DNA from: HLUCCA09 sp038757905
GTDB taxonomy: Bacteria > Pseudomonadota > Alphaproteobacteria > Rhodobacterales > Rhodobacteraceae
Direction of reading: 5' to 3'
DNA: 64,000 bases
NCBI GenBank assembly: GCA_038757905.1
Contig: JBCDGG010000003.1
Location: 12,723 to 76,722, forward strand
Shown: piece by piece, positions 52,014 through 60,726 of the stretch
Layout of the letters: the number at the start of each line of letters is the position of its first letter
Position numbering within the stretch: position 1 is the first letter of the stretch
Notes under the pieces: generated by a model
Seen by the model: the letters and a program-made list of their open reading frames with translations, nothing else
Told to the model about the DNA's origin: nothing
Database searches by the model: none
Program-made: the position numbers and the translations under genes

Positions 52014-52961
52014 TCATGACAGCCGCCTCAGACGGGGGTTCGACACTTCGTCGAGCCCCAGATTGATCAGCAGGAGCCCGATGAACATCACGGCGAGCAG
52101 CAGCGTCGGGATGCCCCACCACCACCAGAGGTTCTGGATCAGGGCACCGGCATTGATGGCTTCGTAGATCGTGCGCCCAAGCGTCGGAATGCGCTGCGGG
52201 CCCAATCCGAGAACCTCCAGCCCCACGGCCGTCACAATGGAGGTGGTGACATTGGCGATGAGGGACCCGAAGAGATAGGGCACCAGGTTCGGCAGCATCT
52301 CGCGGAACATGATATGCGGCGTCGAGGCGCCCGAGAGCCGCGCCATCTGCACATAGCCCGACGTTCGCATCGACAGGACCTGCGCCCGGATCAGCCGGGT
52401 CGGCGATTGCCAGACGAAGCACGCGATCAGCAGCGCCATCGCCGTCAGCGACACGTCTCCATAGGCGGCCTGAAACACCACCAGGATCAGCAGCGGCGGG
52501 ATCGTGATCATCACATCGCTCAGGATCCGGATCGTGTCGTCCGTCCGCCCGCCCACGAAACCGGCCGTGAAGCCCAGAACAATGCCGACCGACATTCCGA
52601 TGAGCGAGGCCAGCAGTCCGACAAAAAGCGAGTTCGGCGCCCCGATGATGATCAGTGACAGCACATCCCGCCCCGCGCCATCGGTCCCGAGCGGATAGGC
52701 CCATTCGCCCGCCTGGCCTCGCAGGTTCTCGAACCCGACCGGCGGCAGCCGCAGCGGCGCGGACCCCGTGAACACCAGATCGAGGTCCCATGTTGCGCGC
52801 CCCAGTACGCCCAGCGCGACGATCCCGAGCAAAAGCCCCACGCCCCAGAGCAGCTTGGGGTTCCACCAGGGATTGTCGAACCGGCGCATCCGCCGAAGCT
52901 GCTTCTTCGACAGCGTGTCGTCCGCCTCGGGGGCGTCGCTGTCCGTCGAGTATTCGGTCAT
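52014..52961 (-). CDS. Opp/Dpp-type ABC transporter permease (DppC-like)
   Basis: A 315-residue inner-membrane permease with an N-terminal cytoplasmic acidic stretch (TEYSTDSDAPEADD), a first span (LLWGVGLLLGIVALGVLG) and five further spans. The segment YPLGTDGAGRDVLSLIIIGAPNSL is the DppC/OppC signature, and the coupling loop is VQMARLSGASTPHIMFREMLPNL. It overlaps the other permease gene by four bases (ATGA at 52958-52961). Substrate may be an oligosaccharide rather than a peptide given the mannosidase gene in the cluster; this class of transporter handles both. Confidence 0.9.
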   Translation of the reverse strand: MTEYSTDSDAPEADDTLSKKQLRRMRRFDNPWWNPKLLWGVGLLLGIVALGVLGRATWDLDLVFTGSAPLRLPPVGFENLRGQAGEWAYPLGTDGAGRDVLSLIIIGAPNSLFVGLLASLIGMSVGIVLGFTAGFVGGRTDDTIRILSDVMITIPPLLILVVFQAAYGDVSLTAMALLIACFVWQSPTRLIRAQVLSMRTSGYVQMARLSGASTPHIMFREMLPNLVPYLFGSLIANVTTSIVTAVGLEVLGLGPQRIPTLGRTIYEAINAGALIQNLWWWWGIPTLLLAVMFIGLLLINLGLDEVSNPRLRRLS

Positions 52962-53974
52962 GTCGTCGCCCCCTCGTGCCGGATACGGGGGTCGATGAAC
53001 GGGTAGATCAGATCGACGAGGAACACCGCCACCGCCGTCATCAGGATGATCACGTAGGAGATTCCCTGGATCACCGGAAAGTCCTGATCGAGGATCGCGT
53101 CGTAGAGCAGCTTGCCCATTCCGTTATAGGCAAAGATCCGTTCCACCAGCACCTGCCCGGCGATCAGCAACCCGATCTTCAGCGCGAAGGCGGTAATCTG
53201 CGGCAGGATCGCGTTGCGGATCATGTAGCGGTAAAGAATGTAGCGCGGCTTGAGGCCCTTGGCCTTGGCCAGCGTCACGTAATCCTCGCCCTGCACCGTG
53301 ATCATCAGCCCGCGCATGCCCAGCGCCCAGAACCCGAAGGTGACGATCACGATGGAAAGCGCCGGTAGAAAGCCGTGATGCAGGACGGAGATCGCAAAGT
53401 TCCACGACCAGCCGGGTTCCACCATCAGCCCGTAGGCGCCGGTCAGCGGGAACCATCGGAGCTGGGCCGCGAAGACCCACATCAACAGGAGGCCCGAGAG
53501 GATCGGCGGGATCGAGGTGAAGACCATGGCCGCCGGGATCGCGACCTTGACCAGACGCGGGCTCTCCTCCCAGACCATCAGCGCCCCGAGCAGATTGCCG
53601 ATGACGAAGGTAATGATGAGCGACAAGATCATCAGCCCCAGCGTCCAGGGAAGGGCCTGGGCGATGAGCGCCGAAACCGGCGTCGGGAACGAGGCCGTGG
53701 AGAGGCCGAAATCGAAGGTGAACGTGTTCCACAAGTATTTGAAGTACTGAACGATCAGCGGATCGTTCAGCCCGAACTTCTCCTGCAGCTGCATCAGGAT
53801 TTCTTCGGAATTGGCGACGGTGCCGCCGCCCGCCGCCATTCGGCTGAGCATCACATCCGCGGGGTCGATCGGCGACAGCCGCGGGATGATCCAGATCAGC
53901 GTGGCCGCGATCCAGACCGTCAGCCCCAGCGTGATCAGCCGGTTGATCAGATAGCTTCTTGGGATGCGTCCCAT
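52958..53974 (-). CDS. Opp/Dpp-type ABC transporter permease (DppB-like)
   Basis: A 338-residue permease with six predicted spans. The first, ITLGLTVWIAATLIWIIPRLSPIDPAD, is the typical DppB start; a periplasmic part contains EEILMQLQEKFGLNDPLIVQYFKYLWN, and the coupling loop reads YVTLAKAKGLKPRYILYRYMIRNAILPQ. The ATG at 53974 follows GGGAGGAG. The 230-bp gap to the binding-protein gene upstream holds strong potential hairpins, the usual arrangement when a binding protein is to be made in excess over its permeases. Confidence 0.9.
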   Translation of the reverse strand: MGRIPRSYLINRLITLGLTVWIAATLIWIIPRLSPIDPADVMLSRMAAGGGTVANSEEILMQLQEKFGLNDPLIVQYFKYLWNTFTFDFGLSTASFPTPVSALIAQALPWTLGLMILSLIITFVIGNLLGALMVWEESPRLVKVAIPAAMVFTSIPPILSGLLLMWVFAAQLRWFPLTGAYGLMVEPGWSWNFAISVLHHGFLPALSIVIVTFGFWALGMRGLMITVQGEDYVTLAKAKGLKPRYILYRYMIRNAILPQITAFALKIGLLIAGQVLVERIFAYNGMGKLLYDAILDQDFPVIQGISYVIILMTAVAVFLVDLIYPFIDPRIRHEGATT

Positions 53975-54031
53975 GACACTCCTCCCCTAGGCCGATAACG
54001 CCGTGACAGGCCGCGCGGCCCGGCGGGCGGC

Positions 54032-54154
54032 GGCCACGCCACACGAGCCCCCGCCACACGAGCCCCGGGCGAGATGAGCCTCGCGTGGCCCCCTGCCCCG
54101 GCCAGCCCAGCGGCCGGGCCGTTCACCACGCGCCCCGCCCCTTCGCGGCGGGGC
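54032..54154. repeat. Hairpin-rich spacer with a 15-bp tandem direct repeat
   Basis: Between the binding-protein and permease genes. CGCCACACGAGCCCC occurs twice back to back (54037-54051 and 54052-54066). Around it GGCCACGC (54032-54039) and GCGTGGCC (54083-54090) are perfect inverted arms. Further on CCGGCC/GGCCGG (54098-54103, 54112-54117) and GCCCCGCC/GGCGGGGC (54132-54139, 54147-54154) form two more perfect stems. In the minus-strand mRNA these follow the binding-protein coding region and could protect its 3' end or partly terminate transcription. Confidence 0.65.
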
Positions 54155-54201
54155 AGACCAGGGGCCTGGCCCAGAGGCCGCTGGCCGCTCGGCTTCTCCG
54201 C

Positions 54202-55932
54202 TTACTGCGCCCGTTCGAGGTTGTGGATGATCTGGTGGCCCGTATTCCACCAGAAGAACGGGTGATTGTAGTAGTTCTCGTCCGTCGGCCAGCCTGTCCA
54301 GTACGACGTATTGAACGGCAGAAGCTTGAAGGACTGGACCAGGGGAATGAACGGCATCTCGGCATCGAGATACTGGTAGGCGTCCGCCACCATGCCGGGC
54401 ACGGACGGATCGCCCAGCGCCATCCCCTCCATCTGGTCGACGATTTCGGAGTACGACGCCGCCGCTGCACTGTCCCACCGCGAGGTGTTGTTGAACCCGG
54501 GCGAGCGTTCGCCCACCGGCACCACATCGGCCACCGTATAGCGGCCCATGGACGCCCAGGGCTCGTTCACCGACCCGCAGGAGAGCCAGCTATAGCTCAT
54601 CTCGAAGGCGCCGAAGGGCAGCACCTCGCCCCAGAAAACCCCGTTCTCTACCGGGACCGAGCGCGCATTGATGCCCGCCCGGTTGAGCTGCTCGACCACG
54701 ACGTCGATGGTGCGGGTGTACTCCGTCGAGGCGGAGTTCACGTGGATCGACACTTCCAGCTTCTCGCCGTCCTTCTCGTAGATGCCGTCCGACCCAAGCG
54801 TCCAGCCCGCGGCCTCGATCATCGCCTTGCCCGCATCCGGGTCGCCCCGCTCCGGCAGGCCATGCCCGGCCTCTACGATGGCATCGATGAAGGGCTGCAT
54901 GGAGCCGTATTGCGGGAACATCGTCACCGAGGGCACCGTGGCGCCCTCCGCCGCCACATTGGCGATCTGGGTCCGGTCGATGATGGTCGCCACGGCCTTG
55001 CGCATCGTGGGATCGTCCCAGGGCGCGACGGTCGTATTGATCTCGAGCTGGCGGGCGCACGGGTCGGCCGAGGCATAGGGATAATCGTCATACCAGGCGA
55101 TCACGGCGGGGTTCTGGGCGCGGATCGCCTCGAAGGTGCCCACCGTCACGTTCTGGGCGGCATCAAGCTGGTTGGCGGCCATCAGCTGTGCGCGGCTCTC
55201 CTCGCCGCCGGTTTCGATGAAGACCACGCGCTGGGGTTCCGGCAACTCCTTGAACCCGGACTTGGCGCCCCACCACGCGTCGTTGCGATCCCAGATTGCG
55301 CGGTTGGTGGCGGACGAGCTGTAGGTGTAGGGGCCCGTGCCGATCGGCGGGAAGAAAGCAAAGGTCGCCGCATCCTGACCGGCCCAGATATGCTCGGGCA
55401 TGATCAGGAACGACCCGAAGATGCGCACGCCGAAATTCTCGACGGCAAAGCGCGGGTTCGCCTCGTTCAGCGTGAAGCGCACGGTCAGATCGTCGACCTT
55501 CTCGACCGAGGCGACCTGCGCGCGCACCGTCGCCGCTTCGCGGCTTGAGAGATCTTCGTTGCCGAGGGCCATCTCGACGGTGAACACGACGTCATCGGCG
55601 TTGAATGCCTCGCCGTCGGACCATTCCACGCCCTCGCGGAGCACCAGCGTCCAGACCGCGCCGCCCTCGTCGGAGTTGAGCTCCAACCCGAGCCACGGCT
55701 CTAGCTCGCCATTGCCGTAGTTCAGGATGAACAGCGGCTCCCACATCGTCTGATGCGCGCCATGCATCCGCTTGGTGCCCGGGGTGAACCAGTTGAAGTT
55801 CTCCGGGTCCTTGATCGTCCGGTCGAGATCGAAAATGACGGTGTCCTCGCGCGCGATATCCTGCGCGAGCGCCATGCCACCGGCCGCCGCAAACGCAAGG
55901 ACGGACGCCGCAAGGGCGAATGAGTTTCGCAT
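54202..55932 (-). CDS. ABC transporter substrate-binding protein, family 5 (Opp/Dpp type)
   Basis: A 576-residue periplasmic binding protein. Signal peptide MRNSFALAASVLAFAAAGGMALA, cleaved before QDI. The SBP_bac_5 fold is shown by VWTLVLREGVEWSDGEAFNADDVVFTVEMAL, the PPIGTGPYTY segment, and MRKAVATIIDRTQIANVA. Family 5 proteins bind peptides, nickel or oligosaccharides. The mature start (TVIFDLDRTIKDPENFNWFTPG) resembles carbohydrate-linked members, but this is impression only. It is preceded by two enzyme genes and followed by the hairpin spacer and the two permeases. Confidence 0.9.
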   Translation of the reverse strand: MRNSFALAASVLAFAAAGGMALAQDIAREDTVIFDLDRTIKDPENFNWFTPGTKRMHGAHQTMWEPLFILNYGNGELEPWLGLELNSDEGGAVWTLVLREGVEWSDGEAFNADDVVFTVEMALGNEDLSSREAATVRAQVASVEKVDDLTVRFTLNEANPRFAVENFGVRIFGSFLIMPEHIWAGQDAATFAFFPPIGTGPYTYSSSATNRAIWDRNDAWWGAKSGFKELPEPQRVVFIETGGEESRAQLMAANQLDAAQNVTVGTFEAIRAQNPAVIAWYDDYPYASADPCARQLEINTTVAPWDDPTMRKAVATIIDRTQIANVAAEGATVPSVTMFPQYGSMQPFIDAIVEAGHGLPERGDPDAGKAMIEAAGWTLGSDGIYEKDGEKLEVSIHVNSASTEYTRTIDVVVEQLNRAGINARSVPVENGVFWGEVLPFGAFEMSYSWLSCGSVNEPWASMGRYTVADVVPVGERSPGFNNTSRWDSAAAASYSEIVDQMEGMALGDPSVPGMVADAYQYLDAEMPFIPLVQSFKLLPFNTSYWTGWPTDENYYNHPFFWWNTGHQIIHNLERAQ

Positions 55933-56010
55933 GTTGTTCCTCCCAGCGGGGCGCGTCGCCGCCCCTTTCTTGATGGATCGCCGCCCCGATGCGCCGGGAC
56001 AAGGACCGGA

Positions 56011-56697
56011 TTAGCCCGCGCGCACGTAGTCCATGACGAGAACGCGCGTGTCGTCGGGAATGTCTCCTTTTGATATTTCAACCTCGGCGGCACTGGCGAA
56101 GTCAACATCCGCGTCCTTGAAGTGCGCGAGAAAGCTCTCGATCCACATCGTGTTCCGGGGCCGGTAGGTGAGCGTGCGAAAGTGCATCGGGATCACGAGC
56201 TTCGGGCGAACCGCGTAGATCACCTTCATCAGATCCGGCAGTTCAATCGTCAGATAGCCGCCGGCAAGCGCGAACAGCACATCGACATCCTCGAAGAAGG
56301 CGATCTGGCGGTCAGTCAGGGGGTTGCCCACGTCGCCCATATGCGCGCAGGCGATCCCGTCGACACGGAAACGGTACATCCCGTTCTGCCCGGGCACCTC
56401 GTGCTCGGGGTGCAGATCCCACTCCGCCGCCTCGATGGCGTGCACGTCCAGCCCCGCGGCCTCGGCCGAGCCGCCGGACTTGGCGACCTCGAGCGCGTTC
56501 AGGACGGCAGGCGCCCCGGCGATCAGATCGGCGCGGCAATGGGCGCTGTCATCGTCCGACGAGATGAGGACGAGATCGGCCGGGTCCGCAATCGGGTCGT
56601 AGCCCACACCTTCGGGCGTGTAGGGGTCCGTGATGATGGTCGGGCCGCTGTCCGGCACGATGCGGAACGCCGCGTGGCCATACCATTTCACGCGCAT
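56011..56697 (-). CDS. Metallo-beta-lactamase-fold protein lacking the HxHxDH motif
   Basis: A 228-residue protein of the UlaG/UPF0173-like MBL group: YGHAAFRI at the N-terminus, TDPYTPEG, VLISSDDDSAHC at ~43-54, CAHMGDVGNPL (117-127), ALAGGYLTIELPD and LVIPMHFRTL (168-177). The position of the metal-binding HxHxDH is here SSDDDSAH (46-53), so the first two histidines are replaced, while H119, D122 and H172 of the other motifs remain. It may bind one metal, use the aspartates, or be non-catalytic. The start at 56697 shares one base with the PhyH gene's TGA stop, so both are translated together. Related UlaG hydrolyses ascorbate-6-phosphate lactone, hinting at sugar-lactone chemistry. Confidence 0.8.
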   Translation of the reverse strand: MRVKWYGHAAFRIVPDSGPTIITDPYTPEGVGYDPIADPADLVLISSDDDSAHCRADLIAGAPAVLNALEVAKSGGSAEAAGLDVHAIEAAEWDLHPEHEVPGQNGMYRFRVDGIACAHMGDVGNPLTDRQIAFFEDVDVLFALAGGYLTIELPDLMKVIYAVRPKLVIPMHFRTLTYRPRNTMWIESFLAHFKDADVDFASAAEVEISKGDIPDDTRVLVMDYVRAG

Positions 56698-57536
56698 CAG
56701 TTGTTGCCTACCACATGGGGGCTCGACGTCGCGGTGATGTCGTCGTTCGTGGGGCGGGCGTGATGGCGCCACCTGCCGGTCGGGTCCGTGCCCCTTGCCA
56801 CGATCGCCTCCACCCCGCGGGCCCAGCCCTCATCCGTGATACGAACTTCGGGCGGGCAGTAGCGCAAGGTTAGGCCGCAGCGGCGGCGGTCGGAGGTGTT
56901 GGGCAGGCTGCCATGCACCAGCATGTCCGCGTGCAGCGAAATCTGGCCCGCCTTCAGGGCATTGGTGACCGGCTCGCCCAGGGCGTCGGCCCCGTCGGTT
57001 TCGATGTGGAAGACGCTCGCGCCCTCGGCCTTGCGCACCTTCAGCGCGCCCTTGTCATGCGTCCGCGGGATGAAGCGCATGGCGGAGTTGGCGGCGTCGG
57101 CATCGTCGATAGCCAGCCAGACCGTCACCGTGCGCGCCGGCGAGAGCGACCAGAACGAGGCATCCTGATGCCAGGGCACCGCCTTGGGATCGTGCGGGGC
57201 CTTCGACAGGATCGCGCTCGCCCAGCAGACGATGTTCGGGCCTAGGATATCCTCGACATGGTCGAGGATCCGCGGCTCGGTCGCGATGTCCCACAATCCG
57301 GCCAGACGCGCCTGATAGCAATTGATGCCATAGCCCCCGCCCGCGCCCATATCGGTCATTAGCCGGTCGGCATAGGCGCGCAGCGCGGTCACCTCGTTCT
57401 CTGTATAGATGTCGAACGGCTGCACGTAGCCTTCGCGATTGTACTGGACGATGTCGGCGGCGCTCAGCCGCTGCGGGTTCGACGTCGTGACCGGTGCAAA
57501 CGACAGATCTAGCGGTTCTTTCTCGGCAAGCGCCAT
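56697..57536 (-). CDS. Phytanoyl-CoA dioxygenase (PhyH) family Fe(II)/2-oxoglutarate oxygenase
   Basis: A 279-residue double-stranded beta-helix oxygenase. The iron facial triad is evident: H123 and D125 in PWHQDASFWS and H208 in ADMLVHGSLPNTS, with R217 to R219 nearby for the 2-oxoglutarate carboxylate. The N-terminal IVQYNREGYVQPFDIYTENEV is a typical PhyH start. First gene after the promoter of the minus-strand mannosidase cluster and divergent from the AraC-type regulator. Cytoplasmic. Likely hydroxylates or oxidatively demethylates the imported compound or a derived product; the substrate is unknown. Confidence 0.88.
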   Translation of the reverse strand: MALAEKEPLDLSFAPVTTSNPQRLSAADIVQYNREGYVQPFDIYTENEVTALRAYADRLMTDMGAGGGYGINCYQARLAGLWDIATEPRILDHVEDILGPNIVCWASAILSKAPHDPKAVPWHQDASFWSLSPARTVTVWLAIDDADAANSAMRFIPRTHDKGALKVRKAEGASVFHIETDGADALGEPVTNALKAGQISLHADMLVHGSLPNTSDRRRCGLTLRYCPPEVRITDEGWARGVEAIVARGTDPTGRWRHHARPTNDDITATSSPHVVGNN

Positions 57537-57651
57537 GGCGTGATGGTCCGGATAAGGAGCGGGATCTCACGTCAATTCTACGGCGTGCGTCGACCTTACG
57601 TCAGGGCGCCACTTGACTAATTGGTGTGCGTATTTGACTTTGTTGCATACG

Positions 57652-58506
57652 ATGTCACGCCTGATCGCCCCCCGACGCTTCATCCTGTCAAACTACATGG
57701 CGCCGGGCGATGCGTTCCATCTTGCCCACAAACCGCTGGCACAGACCGGGCACGCACCGCTGCATATCCACGACTATTTCGAGGTGTTCATCGTCGAGAC
57801 GGGGGTCTGCCGGCACGAGGTGAACGGGCTGACCGAGGATCTGGAGCCCGGCACGCTCGCCTTCGTGCGGCCGCACGACGCCCATGCCCTGTCCACCGCG
57901 GGCCGGGAGCTGTGCCGGATCGTCAACGTCATGCTGCGCCCGGATTGCATCACCCATCTGGGACAGCGCTATGCCGAGGATCTGTCGGGCCAGTTCTTCT
58001 GGGCCAAGAGAGAGAACCCCGTGACGCTGTCGCTGCCGCCGGAGCGGATGGGCGAAGTGATGGCGCTGGTGCATCGGCTGCAGACGGGGCCGCGCAGCCT
58101 CGCCCGGATCGAGGCGTTTCTGCTCGTGCTCATGACGGAACTGACCGATCCCACCGCGCGCGTGGCATCGGCCATGCCGCACTGGCTGGCGCAGGCCTGC
58201 GATGCGGCGCGCCGGCCAGAGGTGTATCGCCGTGGCGCGGCAGGGCTGGTGGAGGCCGCGGGTCGGGGGCACGAACATGTCTGCCGCCAGATGAAGCGGC
58301 ATCTCGGCCTGACACCCTCGGCCTATGTCAACCGTCTCCGGATGGACCGGGCCGCAACGCTGCTCACCGCCGGGGATTTGCCTTTGGCGGCAGTGGCGGC
58401 GGATGTCGGGCTCGAGAACCTCAGCCACTTTCACCGGTTGTTCCGTGCCCATCACGGCCTGACCCCGCGCGCGTTCTGCGCCCGCCACCGCGCCGCGCCG
58501 TTCTGA
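57652..58506 (+). CDS. AraC-family transcriptional regulator with cupin sensor domain
   Basis: A 284-residue regulator. N-terminal AraC-binding cupin (about 20-110) with histidines in HAPLHIHDYFEVFIVETG and PGTLAFVRPHDAH; C-terminal double helix-turn-helix (about 185-280) with CRQMKRHLGLTPSAYVNRLRMDRAATLL and LAAVAADVGLENLSHFHRLFRAHHGLTPRAF. The ATG at 57652 (MSRLIAPRRF) is preferred; a TTG at 57613 would add 13 poorly conserved residues inside the divergent promoter region. It is transcribed away from the dioxygenase-transporter-mannosidase cluster with a 115-bp gap, so it most likely activates that cluster on binding a sugar. Confidence 0.88.
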   Translation: MSRLIAPRRFILSNYMAPGDAFHLAHKPLAQTGHAPLHIHDYFEVFIVETGVCRHEVNGLTEDLEPGTLAFVRPHDAHALSTAGRELCRIVNVMLRPDCITHLGQRYAEDLSGQFFWAKRENPVTLSLPPERMGEVMALVHRLQTGPRSLARIEAFLLVLMTELTDPTARVASAMPHWLAQACDAARRPEVYRRGAAGLVEAAGRGHEHVCRQMKRHLGLTPSAYVNRLRMDRAATLLTAGDLPLAAVAADVGLENLSHFHRLFRAHHGLTPRAFCARHRAAPF

Positions 58507-58608
58507 GCGCGGCCCCGGCGCCGCACGCGCCGTCTCAGGAGGGGCCGGCCCCTGCGCTGGAGGGCGTGCAGGTTGCATTAACCCCTCTCTGGGATACATG
58601 ATCTTGCG

Positions 58609-59061
58609 ATGATCAAGTATTCGCTCAGATGCGCCGAGGGGCATGATTTCGAAAGCTGGTTCGCCTCTGCAAGCGCCTATGACGCGCTCGCGGCGTCCGG
58701 CCGCCTCACCTGTGCGGTCTGCGGCGGCGGCGGCGTCGAGAAGGCGTTGATGACGCCGCGCGTGCGCCCGGCGCGCGCCAAGGCCCCCGCGCCCGCAACG
58801 AAGCCGGACGCGAAGGCGGACAACCTGTCGACGCCGGCCTCGGCGATGGAGGCGGAACTGGCAGAGTTCCGGGCGAAGGTGGAAGCCAACACCGAGGACG
58901 TGGGCCGCAAGTTCGCCGAGGAGGCCCGTGCCATCCACGAGGGGCGCGCTCCGGACAGGGCGATCCGCGGCGAAGCCAAGATCGGTGAGGCCAAGGCCCT
59001 CGTCGAAGACGGGGTGCCGGTTCTGCCCCTGCCCTTCCGCCCGACGCGTCAGGTGAACTGA
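58609..59061 (+). CDS. DUF1178 family protein
   Basis: A 150-residue protein of a conserved alphaproteobacterial family of unknown function. Features as in the family: N-terminal MIKYSLRCAEGHDFESWFASASAYD, a zinc-knuckle-like C-x-x-C (CAVCGG) with the earlier cysteine in LRCAEGH, an alanine/proline linker (ARAKAPAPATKPDAKADN), and the conserved C-terminal ARAIHEGRAPDRAIRGEA followed by GVPVLPLPF. It shares one base with the following SDR gene (TGATG). A metal-bound small cytoplasmic protein is likely. Confidence 0.9.
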   Translation: MIKYSLRCAEGHDFESWFASASAYDALAASGRLTCAVCGGGGVEKALMTPRVRPARAKAPAPATKPDAKADNLSTPASAMEAELAEFRAKVEANTEDVGRKFAEEARAIHEGRAPDRAIRGEAKIGEAKALVEDGVPVLPLPFRPTRQVN

Positions 59062-59753
59062 TGAACGAGGCGACCTCTCCCGCCCTGATCACCGGTGCCA
59101 ATCGCGGGATCGGCGCGGCAATCGCCGAACGCCTCGCCCCGCGCCGTCCGGTCCTCGCCACCGCCCGGACGATCCCGGTCCCGTCGCCCATCGACGGGGT
59201 GGAATGGCTGGGCCTCGACGCCGCCGACCCCGGCGCGTTCGACCGGCTCGAACAGCATCTCGACGGGCGCCCGGTGGGCCTGCTGGTGTGCAACGCCGGC
59301 GTCTTTCTGGATCGGCACGAGAACCTGGCCGACGGCTTCCCATCCAAGATGTGGGCCGAGACTTTCGCGGTGAATGTGACGGGCGTCTTCCTGACGGTGC
59401 AGGCGCTGCTGCCGTCGCTGCAGGCGGCTGCGGGGCTGCACGGCCACGCCCGCATCGCGGTGATCGCCTCGCAGATGGGCTCGTCGGCCCGGGCCGGCGG
59501 CTCGAGCTACATCTACCGCGCGTCGAAGGCGGCGGCGGTCAATCTGGCGCGCAACCTCGCGCTCGATCTCGAAGGCCTCGGCATCGCGGTGGCCGCGTAT
59601 CACCCCGGCTGGGTCCGGACGGATATGGGCGGCGCGCAGGCCGATATCTCGGTCGCGGAATCGGCCGCCGGGCTCGTGGCGCAGTTCGAAGCGCTCTCGC
59701 CCGAAACGACCGGCCGCTTTCTGACATGGGACGGTCGCGAGATGCCGTTCTAA
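59061..59753 (+). CDS. Short-chain dehydrogenase/reductase
   Basis: A 230-residue classical SDR. Cofactor loop ALITGANRGIGAAIAERL (TGxxxGxG), NAG in LLVCNAGVFL, catalytic serine in VIASQMGSSA, and the YxxxK pair in YIYRASKAAAVNLARNL. The sequence after the active site (HPGWVRTDMGG) is the usual loop of the group that includes sniffer-like carbonyl reductases. Substrate not predictable. Start codon overlaps the DUF1178 stop. Ends 12 bp from the convergent EamA gene. Confidence 0.9.
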   Translation: MNEATSPALITGANRGIGAAIAERLAPRRPVLATARTIPVPSPIDGVEWLGLDAADPGAFDRLEQHLDGRPVGLLVCNAGVFLDRHENLADGFPSKMWAETFAVNVTGVFLTVQALLPSLQAAAGLHGHARIAVIASQMGSSARAGGSSYIYRASKAAAVNLARNLALDLEGLGIAVAAYHPGWVRTDMGGAQADISVAESAAGLVAQFEALSPETTGRFLTWDGREMPF

Positions 59754-59765
59754 GGGTCCCGCCCC

Positions 59766-60686
59766 TCAGGCGAGCCCGGCGCGCAGCCGCGCCTCCCGCC
59801 ACGCGATGAAGGTGATCGACACCACGATGAGGGCCCCGCCCAGCACGACCCAGGGGTCGATCGGCTCTCCGAACACCACCGCGCCGAGCGCCACGGACCA
59901 GACAAGCTGCAAGAACACCACCGGCTGCGTGACGGCCATGGAGCCTTCGCGGAACGCCAGCGTCATGGTGTAGTGACCGGCCGTCGCAAAGGCCGCGACC
60001 AGCAGAAGCAGCGCAAGCTCCGCCCCCGTCGGGGGAACCCAGACGGCGAGCGCGAAGGGCGCGAGAGCGACCGTCACCATGATCGACAGCAGGGCGACGA
60101 TCACTGCCGGCCCGGCATCCGCGCTGAGGCGCTTGGTCAGCAGATAGGAGCCGGCGAAGAAGATCGCGCAGAACACCATTGCGAGATGTCCGGGGTCGAG
60201 CTCGCGCATACCGGGGCGCAGAATCACCAGCGCGCCGAGCAGCGCGCAGCCAACGGCCAGCAACCGGCGGATCTTCAGCCGTTCGCCCAGAAAAATCGCC
60301 GCGCCCACGGTGATGTAGACAGGGTTGAGATAGTTCATCGCCGTCACCTCGGCGATCGTGATCCGGGTCATGGCGTAGAACCAGCACACGACCCCCGCCG
60401 CATGGAACGCGCCCCGCCAGGTGAACAGAACCCAGGACCGTCGCGTCAGGCGCGCCCGCCGCAGGGCGGGCCACATCGGGATCAGAAAGACGAGGCCCAG
60501 CGCATAGCGCAGAAAGGCCGATTGCTGGGCCGGGATCCGGTCACCCAGGAATTTCACGGTGGCGACCACGCCGACGAACATCAGCCCGGTCACCACCATC
60601 CAACCGATCGCGACGAGCGGGCGGCCTTCGGGCGCTGGCACGGACGGCGCAGGCGCCGGGGCAGAGAGGTCTGGGCTTGGAGGCAC
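59766..60686 (-). CDS. EamA-family (DMT) transporter
   Basis: A 306-residue inner-membrane protein with ten predicted spans in two EamA repeats. The first repeat contains FLRYALGLVFLIPMWPALRR and ITIAEVTAMNYLNPVYITVGAAIFLGE; the second contains MAVTQPVVFLQLVWSVALGAVVFGEPIDPW, the typical end-of-repeat motif. A proline/alanine-rich N-terminus of about 20 residues precedes the first span. Probably exports metabolites such as amino acids; substrate unknown. Single gene on the minus strand, 40 bp after the LprI-MliC gene. Confidence 0.9.
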   Translation of the reverse strand: MPPSPDLSAPAPAPSVPAPEGRPLVAIGWMVVTGLMFVGVVATVKFLGDRIPAQQSAFLRYALGLVFLIPMWPALRRARLTRRSWVLFTWRGAFHAAGVVCWFYAMTRITIAEVTAMNYLNPVYITVGAAIFLGERLKIRRLLAVGCALLGALVILRPGMRELDPGHLAMVFCAIFFAGSYLLTKRLSADAGPAVIVALLSIMVTVALAPFALAVWVPPTGAELALLLLVAAFATAGHYTMTLAFREGSMAVTQPVVFLQLVWSVALGAVVFGEPIDPWVVLGGALIVVSITFIAWREARLRAGLA

Positions 60687-60726
60687 CCGTGCTGCCTACG
60701 CCCGTCGGGGCGGCGCAGCAAGCCGA

